Shown: piece after piece, positions 29,001-35,640 of the stretch | Layout of the letters: each line of letters starts with the position of its first letter | Numbering within the stretch: position 1 is the first letter of the stretch | Source: a virus | IMG/VR virus record: IMGVR_UViG_3300048023_000625 | Span: 1-52,690 of that record | DNA: 52,690 nt | Direction: 5' to 3' (one strand) | The notes under the pieces: model-generated | Told to the model about the DNA's origin: nothing | What the model saw: the letters and a program-made list of their open reading frames with translations, nothing else | The model's database searches: none | Made by a program: the position numbers and the translations under genes

Positions 29001-31100
29001 ATTGGACAAACTACACCAGCTGCTGGTGGATTTACAACATTAAGTGCAAACAACTTTGTAACATTTACAGATGCTACAAATGCAACAGGTGATTTTGCAA
29101 CTGGTAGTGCTTCGGTAAAAATTACAGGTGGTTTACACGTTGCTAAGGACATTAAAGCAGATAACTTTATTGGTGATTCTAGTGCTAATGATTTAACAAG
29201 CGGCACTATACCAGATGCAAGAGTTCCATCTAGTGCAATCACACAACACCAAACAGATATTACTGCAACTGGTATTTTAAATGGTGGTAGTATTACATCA
29301 GGATTTGGTAACATTGATATTGGTACAAGCACATTCAGTGGTAATGGTAGCGGACTTACAACTTTGTCAGCAACACAGTTAACTACTGGAACAATACCAG
29401 ATGCAAGAATACAATCAAGCGGCGTTACTCAACACCAAGGAGATATTTCAGGAGTAGGAACACTTGCTTCAGGTAGTATTTCAAGTGGCTTTGGTAATAT
29501 TGATATTGGAACAAACAGTATTACAGCAACTGGTGCAGCAAGCTTAGGTTCAACAAACTTTAATGATAATAACCTAACAAATGTTGGAAACATAGCACTA
29601 GACAGTTTAAGTGCAGATAATGGTGCGTCTATAAGTGTAAATGCTAATGCAATTGTTACAATATTGAATACAAGTAGTGCTACAAGTACAACAAGTGGAG
29701 CATTACGTGTAAGTGGCGGACTTGGTGTTGCTGGAAATATTTACGGCGGAGCAATTTACACAGCAAACGGTGCAAATATACAATCATTAAATGCAAGTAA
29801 CTTATCAAGTGGTACAGTTCCAAACACTAGAATTGATGGAACATATAGTAACTTAACAGGCACTGGTGCATTAGACGCAGGTGAAATTACTTCTAACTTT
29901 GGTAATATTAATATTGGCACAAGTACATTTACTGGTAATGGTAGTGGACTTACTAATGTAGATGCAGACACATTAGATGGTATTAACGGAGCAAGTTTGT
30001 TACGTAGTGACGAAGCTGATACAATGGCAGGATTGTTGACTATGAGTCACGCAGGTGACGAAATGATCAGACTGGCTGACACAAGTTCAACAGGTAATCC
30101 ATATATCAGTTGGTATCAAGCTGGCACACGTAGAGCTTATATGCAATATGTTGATAGCGGCGATAGAGTATATATTGCTAACGAAGGCGGAAGTACTGCT
30201 ATTAATTTAGATGGCGGAACTAGCGGACTTGAATTTATTGAAGGTTCAAATACATATACAGTTTGGCACAGTGGTAATGACGGTGCTGGTAGTGGACTAA
30301 ATGCTGATACACTAGATGGTGTAAGTTCAGGTAGTTTCTTACGCAGCGATGCTAACGATAGTTTCTCAGGAACAATTAGTGGTGCAGGAGATATTAGCAT
30401 ATCAGGTAACATTACCGCTGCTACATTTACAGGTGATGGTAGTGGACTAACAGGTGTTACTGCTACAAACGCAAGTACACTAGACAACTTAGATAGTACA
30501 GAGTTCTTGCGCAGTAATGCTAGTGATGCGTTTACTTCTGGTACACTTACAATTAACGATGATTTAGCATTACAATTGGGCTCTAGCACTTCAAACGCAT
30601 TTCAATGGAGATTTGAAGATGCAAATGGTAAACTACAAGGGCGTTTTTATGGAAGTGCTACTTTTATTGCCTTGTCAGATTATAGCTCAGGAAGTTTTGG
30701 CGGCGAAAAGATATTATTAAGGAGAAACGGTAATATTGACGCATCAGGTGAAATTACAGCATATTACTCAGATGCAAGATTAAAAGATTTCCAAGGTACA
30801 ATACCAAATGCACTAGACAAAATTATGAGTCTAAATGGATACTATTTCACTGAAAATGATAAAGCCAAAGAACTTGGATACTCAAATGATAAAATGCAAA
30901 TTGGTGTTAGTGCCCAAGAAGTACAGGCAGTATTACCAGAAATAGTAAAACTAGCACCTATATCTCAAAACGAAGGAGTTGATGATTATTATACTGTGTC
31001 TTATGAAAAGTTAACTCCTGTGTTAATTGAAGCAATAAAAGAACAGCAAACTCAAATCGATGAACTCAAAGAAATGGTACAAAAACTACTAGATAAATAA
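20025..31100 (+). CDS. Giant tail fibre protein 2 (3691 aa) with S74 intramolecular chaperone
   Basis: The N-terminus MATKIRHKRSAVAGKQPLVS then LESGELAINTADGKVY is a common phage fibre attachment head. About residues 165-440 form a beta-helix paralogous to that of giant fibre 1 (VYVSAEQGDDANDGQSAPVK; AQIVSCFEIFLLNGVYCQSG). Three CxRD-type modules start near 511, 763 and 929. A TWEYAGSGTDYNALPQNGG block is near 1281, followed by about 2000 residues of beta repeats (ATTVNAFGAATTIN three times; SGFGNIDIGTS several times; NADTLDG). The last 110 residues are a Peptidase_S74 chaperone: YYSDARLKDF with Ser3582-Asp3583, then GVSAQEVQAVLPEIV, YTVSYEKLTPVLIEAIKEQQ, and a coiled coil. Such domains trimerise the fibre and cut themselves off. 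It is the likely main receptor-binding fibre. AGGAGG lies 8 nt before the ATG. Confidence 0.88.
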   Translation: MATKIRHKRSAVAGKQPLVSQLESGELAINTADGKVYLLRDDNTVQDITRRVFEGNTQLEVDDLGDSTSAAITATVNNDLKMSVTDNGIFLNDDISINNANTLTFKELTGSGADGISLKSPDTLDAGYNLTLPPQVGTTGQLIATDAQGNLFFQDADIFGGNVVYVSAEQGDDANDGQSAPVKTVKRACQIASGLIYNADGTTNGTRVNVKVAVGDYTEDNPIIVPDNTVIKGDGLRGCIIRPANANRDILRVRNACYFGEFTFRDGVDENQVPLITADYAVAFDDPFDANITDRADYTNLPDTRPFITTSPYIQNASILSFLGMNGAKIDGSKVTSPNIGFIPQEQENPVVGAIPEQGKSMVANAFTILSFGGTAWRLTNDAYAQIVSCFEIFLLNGVYCQSGGYCSITNSATNFGLYALRSSGYSPKAFEFDRAFVTGTGAFEGLQTVSIVGINRDTPVEEFVLRFREADYKTAYERLLVEKDQIAADTVTWINQQIAAASPSIWASFEYDQTKCARDVGLLVDAIRWDAAFDTNYRSVSSALTYFNGRFPSALFAAQKAQHIEAFTQAKSFTTNITQQSTYDSRVNALWDEIIEILDNDKTFTPTTGTTYDPNTGILVANIGAHNLTVGTSIIIADNSLTFTCASDGNTAQVTYPRSTDPASKTALTISAVTSDTITVNVGTSSETSAHTFITSAANSVTIEGVGVTGLTDPTGYNSSYLAGYGDARTQLESNRNFLIKEITAWIAVQVAGEISPFVSTFSYDVAQCENDIGLILDALRYDLTYGGNLQTFDAAIQYFVGTTKQLADGQKDATLASYARLKEIIGQVILEQAVTVSAGNALTQDTSGTAGSSDASNAAKDRIQEIIDYVDSDGATPPTKIEPGTTWVSAALVEDKDRLYPEAQKNIGQNVNAYIETQVDAAQWYNFTYDNSKCLRDTKLIVEAVAKDAWDTGNRYSRSAGLSYYNKNIGDSSQISISGQERQTISAINQAKALTLAEITSLSLASRNFVGSRFDIVTTIINDGDDLPDAQDVSSEGDITNDFKTNATESTFNGSTDVNVNVDVFTIVDHGFTNGQKVIYDPDNNPVIQGLDAEQTYYIKIINDDEFSLTFDESGDFDVNVLATSTGTHKFLSGVIEFFVNEITDSHTTYQTLELESGSESYEFVPGRQITGVTGTSNNAAIVFSWKPAIRELIVSIEQVAVGQSLLRIQFDETSTITADHAGTPNTTIGVNAAQSKLGLGTATFAIKATDGSSSLSNLSALPENQVWFHRPSIVNSSSHTWEYAGSGTDYNALPQNGGNTKSEFEQFEELPGRVYSSGTNELGDFKVGDFITAFNRTGNITFRNKVQVDELDALRLSLSDVAIEEISTSVNLGDDELGGASNARLSTQLAVRAFISNRLGGFVDKTVSTAAVPGAIVQLNTNGQLNGDLIPATRQFTNTNTQGYQSRLEQVDNIPPVDLKAGDIATENYEQVELTLSGNISAADGAIITQPTAFGATGYAKGLYGNSGNILVASIGGEWIVGDDSTGSQFQTGVGNNIFVDGVDSGVYPTGIGLSSQVIDNFFLRSSNSSQFLILDPTDDYTFTTNTITNLERTSNVTTATTSGAHNLLIGNQISITCSDNETFETNGQVISTPTSTTFTYSNVDPDDVASFAVSDGFVGSVVRSADGNAQGRVTELREGVLSGIDNSNITGGTLYTPTVGNQTYLDVVLTNVTGSGTGATADITVTAGQVTDVDIKTGGTGYAIGDLLSAASSSVGNTGSGFQIEVTAFEKRAYIDIIGGELFVASSSSVDFVEDNTAVQTARDINLDDFITHNFLAGSSGAGGAVDYTNFRITIPNHGYSNGDPLKYDTLGNAPIGGILNGQVVYAKFIDNNTIELYEGFALLNKIEFASTPANNNHNLTRSTVNITDNSVIIENHGYTTADAVRLNTLSDGSSSNALPIVDGADPIPDGSRFFVGSVTTNSFTLHVLRSDALSSINDLVTNPEDLTSVGIGTARSTRSNAQVTGQINTSSRLKKNWNTLAVTNIDAENIISGIISPSRLGGSGVPNSDTFLRGDSAYSVVVQKLKKASTTENPITLVGNSVSQEFYGTVSIGVNNVDLDPGGTFSTLGVSKFLQSQFDVNANASGEVFLKDGVVDAGTLDSLDSAYFLNPANLTSPVPVNRGGTNITSYARGDLLYAETTGTLNPLSIGRNNAILKSNGETPEWGTALDLAEGLDVGAAALTSASTGSGTVYNDNVTSLNIGGDATNIDIGSTEGTRNLFPFLDGYDASASQNVVGNLKSITATTNDPTDNGLNEIPLDDTSSVLAGMIVTGSGSIPANTTVSGVTGDYIYLSNNTTGTILSGATLTFTYTPKTLGIDVGDTINIGSSTKTNLDGTWPIIGATSNATSFTFQTDANVTSNPVDVPAGQLTINANFVVKNPNMFIGNAQNSTAPVSGIIAGTSAIGIDTEGGDLTLQAGLGTGNATGGDFIIRTGEALTTSDIQHIATTRMTIDTAGKAAFTGEVEVNDTISTTETTVGLLDDTATTINMGGDATTVEIGAATGTTTVHNNLDVDLDLNVDGGDITTNQTTMNVINANATTVNAFGAATTINLGTGGDGGGTTTIGHDLVVSGDLTVNGDTTTINSTELTVDDKTITIASGAADGSAANGAGILVDGANASLLWDNANTSWDSTEDFNLASGKQYYINDASVLSSTTLGGAVVNSSLQTLGTIGTGVWQGTIISPTYGGTGVNNGTKTITLGGNLTHSGAHTLTLTTTNNTNITLPTSGTLSITGNPLSQFASTTSAQLAGVISDETGTGNLVYNNNPNFTNSVTTSSATFAAFNTNATTVNAFGAATALGLGATSGTTTVNNGLAVLGNLSIGGLSDLTVSGGTFSLANTGATTVNAFGAATTINMGASTGTMNLNNANVVVAGDLAVNGNTIDTDETGTFNLLKDNATAIAFGQAATAIVIGETSGTSTFRHNVTIDQDLTITGNLVIGAIDNVPIGQTTPAAGGFTTLSANNFVTFTDATNATGDFATGSASVKITGGLHVAKDIKADNFIGDSSANDLTSGTIPDARVPSSAITQHQTDITATGILNGGSITSGFGNIDIGTSTFSGNGSGLTTLSATQLTTGTIPDARIQSSGVTQHQGDISGVGTLASGSISSGFGNIDIGTNSITATGAASLGSTNFNDNNLTNVGNIALDSLSADNGASISVNANAIVTILNTSSATSTTSGALRVSGGLGVAGNIYGGAIYTANGANIQSLNASNLSSGTVPNTRIDGTYSNLTGTGALDAGEITSNFGNINIGTSTFTGNGSGLTNVDADTLDGINGASLLRSDEADTMAGLLTMSHAGDEMIRLADTSSTGNPYISWYQAGTRRAYMQYVDSGDRVYIANEGGSTAINLDGGTSGLEFIEGSNTYTVWHSGNDGAGSGLNADTLDGVSSGSFLRSDANDSFSGTISGAGDISISGNITAATFTGDGSGLTGVTATNASTLDNLDSTEFLRSNASDAFTSGTLTINDDLALQLGSSTSNAFQWRFEDANGKLQGRFYGSATFIALSDYSSGSFGGEKILLRRNGNIDASGEITAYYSDARLKDFQGTIPNALDKIMSLNGYYFTENDKAKELGYSNDKMQIGVSAQEVQAVLPEIVKLAPISQNEGVDDYYTVSYEKLTPVLIEAIKEQQTQIDELKEMVQKLLDK

Positions 31101-31107
31101 TATTAAG

Positions 31108-31135
31108 GTATCCAGTTTTATCTGGATACTTTATT
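31108..31135 (+). terminator. Intrinsic terminator of the fibre block
   Basis: An 8-bp stem GTATCCAG / CTGGATAC with loop TTTTAT, followed by TTTATT, starting 7 nt after the fibre stop. Confidence 0.8.
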
Positions 31136-31162
31136 GACAAAAATTAAATATAATGTTATTAT
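31134..31162 (+). promoter_or_regulatory. Consensus sigma70-type promoter for the 56-aa gene
   Basis: TTGACA at 31134-31139, exactly 17 nt, then TATTAT at 31157-31162. The expected start is about 31169. It follows the fibre terminator immediately. One of the best host-type promoters in the window. Confidence 0.85.
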
Positions 31163-31189
31163 AGCAAGATAACAAACTAGGAAACAAGT

Positions 31190-31360
31190 ATGGCACTACC
31201 AAATACGGGAAGCACAATTACAATGAGCCAGATATCCAACTACTTTAGTGGGCCATCTAGCAACATTAGCATAGGTGCTGATTTAGGTCCATACATAGGT
31301 ATATCAAATGGCACTACAATTTCTATGAGTAGTTCATTTGGCGGATACTACTTTCCTTAA
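31190..31360 (+). CDS. 56-aa virion-type protein (MALPNTG.. family)
   Basis: A short gene with its own promoter and an AGGAAAC ribosome site. The product starts MALPNTGSTITMSQISNYF and ends SSFGGYYFP, rich in Ser, Gly, Ile and Asn. Marine phages carry small structural proteins beginning MALPxSGxIxxSQI and ending in a GGTISMSDxYG-like segment; this looks like a short member (NGTTISMSSSFGGYY near residues 40-54). Family recognition is from memory. Driven by a host-type promoter rather than a late octamer, it may be made earlier or more strongly than its structural neighbours. Role unknown. Confidence 0.6.
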   Translation: MALPNTGSTITMSQISNYFSGPSSNISIGADLGPYIGISNGTTISMSSSFGGYYFP

Positions 31361-31376
31361 ACACACAGGAGAAGTT

Positions 31377-31751
31377 ATGAAAACATTATATGAAGTAATG
31401 AATATTGATCTAGCTGATGAATATACAAAAACAAGAAAAGTTGCTAAAGGTGCAACACTAGGGTTAGATGAAAAATTAGCTGATAAGGTTTCGGCTGCTA
31501 TCGACGAACTTGATATTCCACAAGACGACGAACGTCATCATTGGATCCAAAAGCTTGGTAAAGCAGCTGGTGTAGACTTACTTACATTAGGTAAAGTACA
31601 ACCTGAAAATATGTTAGCAATGGCAGGATTAGGTGATGATTTCCAAGAAGCAGTAAAAGTTGCAACAAGCACAGCAAGGAAATTAAATCAAAAAACAATC
31701 GATGCTGAAAAAGACTTGAACGAAGAATTGATACCGACTAACACATTATGA
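31377..31751 (+). CDS. Conserved hypothetical protein
   Basis: A 124-aa soluble, helical protein. ATG 31377 is preferred over an upstream in-frame TTG at 31338, because AGGAGA at 31367-31372 precedes it and 31338 lies inside the 56-aa gene. Visible segments are MKTLYEVMNIDLADEYTKTR at 1-20, and DERHHWIQKLGKAAGVDLLT near 53-72. No family is recognised. It overlaps the next ATG by 4 nt (ATGA), so it is coupled to the glycosyltransferase gene, and it is probably expressed from the sigma70-type promoter at 31134. Confidence 0.6.
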   Translation: MKTLYEVMNIDLADEYTKTRKVAKGATLGLDEKLADKVSAAIDELDIPQDDERHHWIQKLGKAAGVDLLTLGKVQPENMLAMAGLGDDFQEAVKVATSTARKLNQKTIDAEKDLNEELIPTNTL

Positions 31752-32332
31752 AATTAAGTATCTGTGTGCCTTGTAGAGATCAAGTGCATACACTGTTTAC
31801 TCAAAGTTTAGTTAATTTAACTAATAGGCTTACACGCAAACAAATAGAGTTTGAACTACATCTATTTGCTGGTAGTGTAATCTGTGAATCACGTACACGT
31901 CTTGTTGAAGAAGCACTATCTGTAAACAGTGATAAAATATTATTCTTAGACAGTGATATACAATTTCCATCAAATATGATAGATAAATTGTATTCTCATA
32001 ACAAAGATATTGTGGCGGCTAACTACAGCACAAGGTACCCAATTTATCAAAGTGTTGCATTTACCGATCCAGAAAATATTACAGCAAGATTAGACGCAAC
32101 ACAAGGTCTGCATAAGATCTGGGCAGTCGGAATGGGATGTATGCTTATTGATATAGATGTTTTTCATACATTGCCTAAGCCTTGGTTTGTACACGAATAT
32201 AATAAAATAGACGATACGTTCAGCGGCGAAGATATATACTTTTGCAATCAAGCAATGCATCACGGCATTGATGTTTGGGTAGACTCTGATATAAAATTAG
32301 GGCATATAGGAACAAAGGCTTACACACTATGA
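31748..32332 (+). CDS. GT-A (family 2-like) glycosyltransferase
   Basis: A 194-aa protein with the GT-A plan: MKLSICVPCRDQVHTLF strand at the N-terminus, SRTRLVEEAL near 48-57, ILFLDSDIQFP with the metal-binding Asp68-Ser-Asp70, GMGCMLIDIDVF near 128-139, and GEDIYFCNQA near 160-169 with a candidate catalytic Glu161/Asp162, plus His186 near the end. It would transfer a sugar from a nucleotide sugar; acceptor unknown. It is smaller than cellular GT2 enzymes but of normal size for phage ones. It shares ATGA overlaps with both neighbours, so it is in one coupled unit with the 1103-aa glycosyltransferase-like/SCP2 protein. Virion or host-surface glycans are possible targets. Confidence 0.75.
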   Translation: MKLSICVPCRDQVHTLFTQSLVNLTNRLTRKQIEFELHLFAGSVICESRTRLVEEALSVNSDKILFLDSDIQFPSNMIDKLYSHNKDIVAANYSTRYPIYQSVAFTDPENITARLDATQGLHKIWAVGMGCMLIDIDVFHTLPKPWFVHEYNKIDDTFSGEDIYFCNQAMHHGIDVWVDSDIKLGHIGTKAYTL

Positions 32333-35300
32333 GAGCAATAGATAGATTTGAAAAATTTTCTAAGCCGTTACACAACGGTCAAGATCAATTAAAAAATTTA
32401 ATATTTGATAGATATCCAGTTTTGAAAATGGACGATTATTGCAACTTAGATAAAGCTTTGGCAGCCGCTTCAAATTTTGATAGCGATTATGTTTGGATTG
32501 TAGACACAAATATAAGAGTATATGATAGCTTTCCTTGGTGGTTCAAACCACGAGCAATTGACGAAGTACAAATACACGAATTTCCTTATGTATATAAAGA
32601 AAGTAGAAAAGTAAAATCTTGGGATAAAGTTAGATTAGTACCAACAAAAAAAGTAGATACTGAGCCAAGACAACATATACACATATGCGGTGAATACGAT
32701 GTATATAAAGGAAACGACAAATTTGATGCATTTTACATAGGAAGCAATCAAGAAGATATTGATAAACTTACACAAAAAGTTCCACATTTACAAACTGTTG
32801 AGAACTGGTATGAAGCACAGGCTAAATCATACACAGGTATGTTTTGGGTAGTGTGGGAAGATATTGATGTTAGAGATACATTTAAATTTAGTTATAAACC
32901 AGATGAGTGGAGTCACGATAATGTACACGTTTTTGGTAACGGAGATATAGATACATTAGATGGCGTTGCTTTGTTTCCTAAAAACTATAAAATCACAGAC
33001 AAAGAACTTGAACACAGATTTTATGTTAACAAAAAAGAAGTAAGGATAATGGCAAGTACGCCTAAGCCTTACAATAAGTTTTCTATAAACAGCTACAAAG
33101 AATATGAATATGCACTGCAAAATTCTGAAACAGATTTATTTTGGGGTGTTCCAGACGATATAGAAATTACTGATAATAATATTTTTAATTTTTATATTGA
33201 TCATCATAATCAATCTTTAAAAAACAAAAATCACGTCTGGCTTAACAATAACAAATACAACGGATTGGTTTTGTTTAGTAAGAATAGTATTGTTACAAAT
33301 AAAGAAATCGAATATAGATTTATTGCTGATAGAATAGAACACGATACGATTGTTAGTAAATCAAAACCTTTTAATGTTTTTGTTATCAACAATTATAAAG
33401 ATTATTTAAATGCATTAGATAAAACCGAAACACAGATGTTTTTAGGTGTGCCAAGCGATGTGATATTAAATGATTTTGATATAAATGAATATTTTTATGA
33501 TTTAGATGAACTTGATACTGGAACTACACATTTATTTTTAAATGGAGAAAACTTTGACGGAGTTGCTTTGTACAGCAAAAGTAATTCTGTAACTGAAAAA
33601 GAAGTTGAGCACAGATTTTATACAAATAAAAAAGAACACAATATCGTTGTAAGTAATCCACGTGCATATGAAAAATTTGTTATTAATAATTATAACGATT
33701 ATCTAAATGCACTAAAAGAAACAAAATCAGATATGTTTTGGGGAGTACCTTCTGATGTAGATGTGTGTGAAGATTTTGATTTTGATTTATATTTTAGTCA
33801 TCATAATAAATTTGATAGAGAAATAAATCACGTTTTTTTAAATAAAGAATTTTATGACGGTATTGTTCTTTTTAGTAAAAAATCTATTTGTACAGAAAAA
33901 GAAGTTGAAGCACGTTTTTATGTCAATAAAAAAGAACATAAAATAGTAGCAAGTAATCCAAAAAAATACGAAAAGTTTATTATTTCAAGTTATGATGATT
34001 ATTTACGAGCAAGAGATCAATCAAAAACAGATTTATTTTATATTGTTTATAACGACATAGAAATTTTGGATACTTTTGACTTTGATGTTTATATTTCACA
34101 TCATAATCAATACGAAAGAAAAATTAATCACGTATGGAAAAATGGAAATTTTTACGACGGAGTAGCATTGACTACAAAATCTATTATGCTCACAAAGCAC
34201 GAAATTGATTATAGATTTTTTGCAGTAAAGAAAGAATATAAAGAAGTTGCTAGTATTCCAGATTCATTTGAAGTAGTGTTTATTAGTAATGGCGAAATAA
34301 ATGCTGATAAAAATTACAATAAATTATTACTAGAATATCCTAATGCAAAGCGTGTAGATAAGGTTAAAGGTATTCACCAAGCTCATATTGCTGCTGCAAA
34401 ATTAGTTGACACAAAAATGTTTTGGGTTGTTGACGGAGATGCAGAAGTACTAGAAGATTTTGAGTTTGATCATCAAATTGCACACTACGATATAGATGGT
34501 TATAAAACAGTTTTTGTATGGCGAAGCTTAAATCCTGTAAATAATTTAATTTACGGATATGGAGGTGTAAAACTTTTACCAACTGAACTTACTTTGAATA
34601 TGGATGTAGAAACTGCTGATATGACTACAAGTATTAGTAAAAACTTCAAAGGTGTAAACAGAATGAGCAATGTTACTGCATTTAACACTGATGCCTTTAG
34701 TGCGTGGCGAAGTGGATTTAGAGAGTGTGTAAAACTTGCAAGTAAAGCTATAGATAGACAAGTCGAAGATGAAACTACCTTTAGATTAAAAGCCTGGTGT
34801 TCAAGAGGAGCAGACAACCCTTTTGGGCTAGAAACTATTGCTGGAGCGTATGAAGGAGCAAAGTACGGTTTAGCATTTAAAAACAACAAGGATGCACTAA
34901 GAAAAATTAATGATTTTAAGTGGCTAAACGATAAATTTAAAAATACATTTGATCCCAATGTAAAAGAGTATGATTTAAATTTTTTAGACGAATCAGAAGA
35001 ACAAGCAATGCTTAGATTTAATCCTATTACAAAATCAATTTTTCAACAAATAGAAAAAAAATTAGGAAAAAATTATAGATATAAATCAGGTACGGTCAAG
35101 TTTGTGATTGAAAATGTAGGAGATATTTATTTTGATAGTAAAGGTGTAAGAATAAGTAAAGCCTATGCTGATGCTGAAATAATTGTTGATTTAAAAACTG
35201 CACTAAAAGCTCTTGCTGGAGAAGCCGATACATTGGCTTTGTATAAAGCAGGCACTATAGTAATCGAAGGCGATGCTGATCTTGCTCAGCATTTTTTTGC

Positions 35301-35640
35301 AGACTTACGTAAAAATATTGAAGCTGGTATCCAAACAGATATTTCCTTATATATTATCGAACTCAACAATTTTTTAATTGAAACAGCACATTTAAATATA
35401 TCATTTGAAATTGAAGATGTTGGCAATATATCTATAAACGGAACTGGTATAAAAGAATCTGCGGAAACATTAGAAACTAATGTTAAGTTAGTAGAAGATA
35501 ATTGGAAAAAATTGCTAGATGGCGAATTAACAATAGTAGATCTTATTCAAGAAAAGATGGCAATTTTTACTGGCGATATACTTCAAATTATAGAACTTAA
35601 TCAACTATTTCATTATCGAAAAAAACATCAATTAGTTTAA
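32329..35640 (+). CDS. Multi-repeat glycosyltransferase-like protein fused to two SCP2-like lipid-binding domains
   Basis: An 1103-aa protein. Residues 1-160 are a divergent first unit (YVWIVDTNIRVYDSFPWWF). Repeats of about 100 residues follow with cores near 170, 269, 369, 467 and 567 (for example DMFWGVPSDVDV, then HVFLN.xxYDGIVLFSK, EVEARFYVNKKEHKIVASNP). A GT-A-like unit is near 640-880 (KMFWVVDGDAEVLEDFEFD, YGYGGVKLLP, VTAFNTDAFSAWRSGFREC). Residues about 900-1000 match the SCP2 sterol-carrier plan (SIFQQIEKKLGKNYRYKSGT; ADAEIIVDLKTALKALAGEA; YKAGTIVIEGDADLAQHFF), and 1010-1103 is a weaker second copy (VKLVEDNWKKLLDGEL; IFTGDILQIIELNQLF). The repeat family occurs in marine phages as unknown or glycosyltransferase-like proteins. 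The lipid-binding end is unexpected. Its 3' end overlaps the Nudix gene on the other strand. Confidence 0.7.
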   Translation: MRAIDRFEKFSKPLHNGQDQLKNLIFDRYPVLKMDDYCNLDKALAAASNFDSDYVWIVDTNIRVYDSFPWWFKPRAIDEVQIHEFPYVYKESRKVKSWDKVRLVPTKKVDTEPRQHIHICGEYDVYKGNDKFDAFYIGSNQEDIDKLTQKVPHLQTVENWYEAQAKSYTGMFWVVWEDIDVRDTFKFSYKPDEWSHDNVHVFGNGDIDTLDGVALFPKNYKITDKELEHRFYVNKKEVRIMASTPKPYNKFSINSYKEYEYALQNSETDLFWGVPDDIEITDNNIFNFYIDHHNQSLKNKNHVWLNNNKYNGLVLFSKNSIVTNKEIEYRFIADRIEHDTIVSKSKPFNVFVINNYKDYLNALDKTETQMFLGVPSDVILNDFDINEYFYDLDELDTGTTHLFLNGENFDGVALYSKSNSVTEKEVEHRFYTNKKEHNIVVSNPRAYEKFVINNYNDYLNALKETKSDMFWGVPSDVDVCEDFDFDLYFSHHNKFDREINHVFLNKEFYDGIVLFSKKSICTEKEVEARFYVNKKEHKIVASNPKKYEKFIISSYDDYLRARDQSKTDLFYIVYNDIEILDTFDFDVYISHHNQYERKINHVWKNGNFYDGVALTTKSIMLTKHEIDYRFFAVKKEYKEVASIPDSFEVVFISNGEINADKNYNKLLLEYPNAKRVDKVKGIHQAHIAAAKLVDTKMFWVVDGDAEVLEDFEFDHQIAHYDIDGYKTVFVWRSLNPVNNLIYGYGGVKLLPTELTLNMDVETADMTTSISKNFKGVNRMSNVTAFNTDAFSAWRSGFRECVKLASKAIDRQVEDETTFRLKAWCSRGADNPFGLETIAGAYEGAKYGLAFKNNKDALRKINDFKWLNDKFKNTFDPNVKEYDLNFLDESEEQAMLRFNPITKSIFQQIEKKLGKNYRYKSGTVKFVIENVGDIYFDSKGVRISKAYADAEIIVDLKTALKALAGEADTLALYKAGTIVIEGDADLAQHFFADLRKNIEAGIQTDISLYIIELNNFLIETAHLNISFEIEDVGNISINGTGIKESAETLETNVKLVEDNWKKLLDGELTIVDLIQEKMAIFTGDILQIIELNQLFHYRKKHQLV

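Noticed and set aside
31377-31400. MKTLYEV N-terminus as a capsid-targeting sequence
   Set aside because: It resembles MKTYQEF at first, but no (I/L)-x-E site follows in the first 15 residues (LAD instead).
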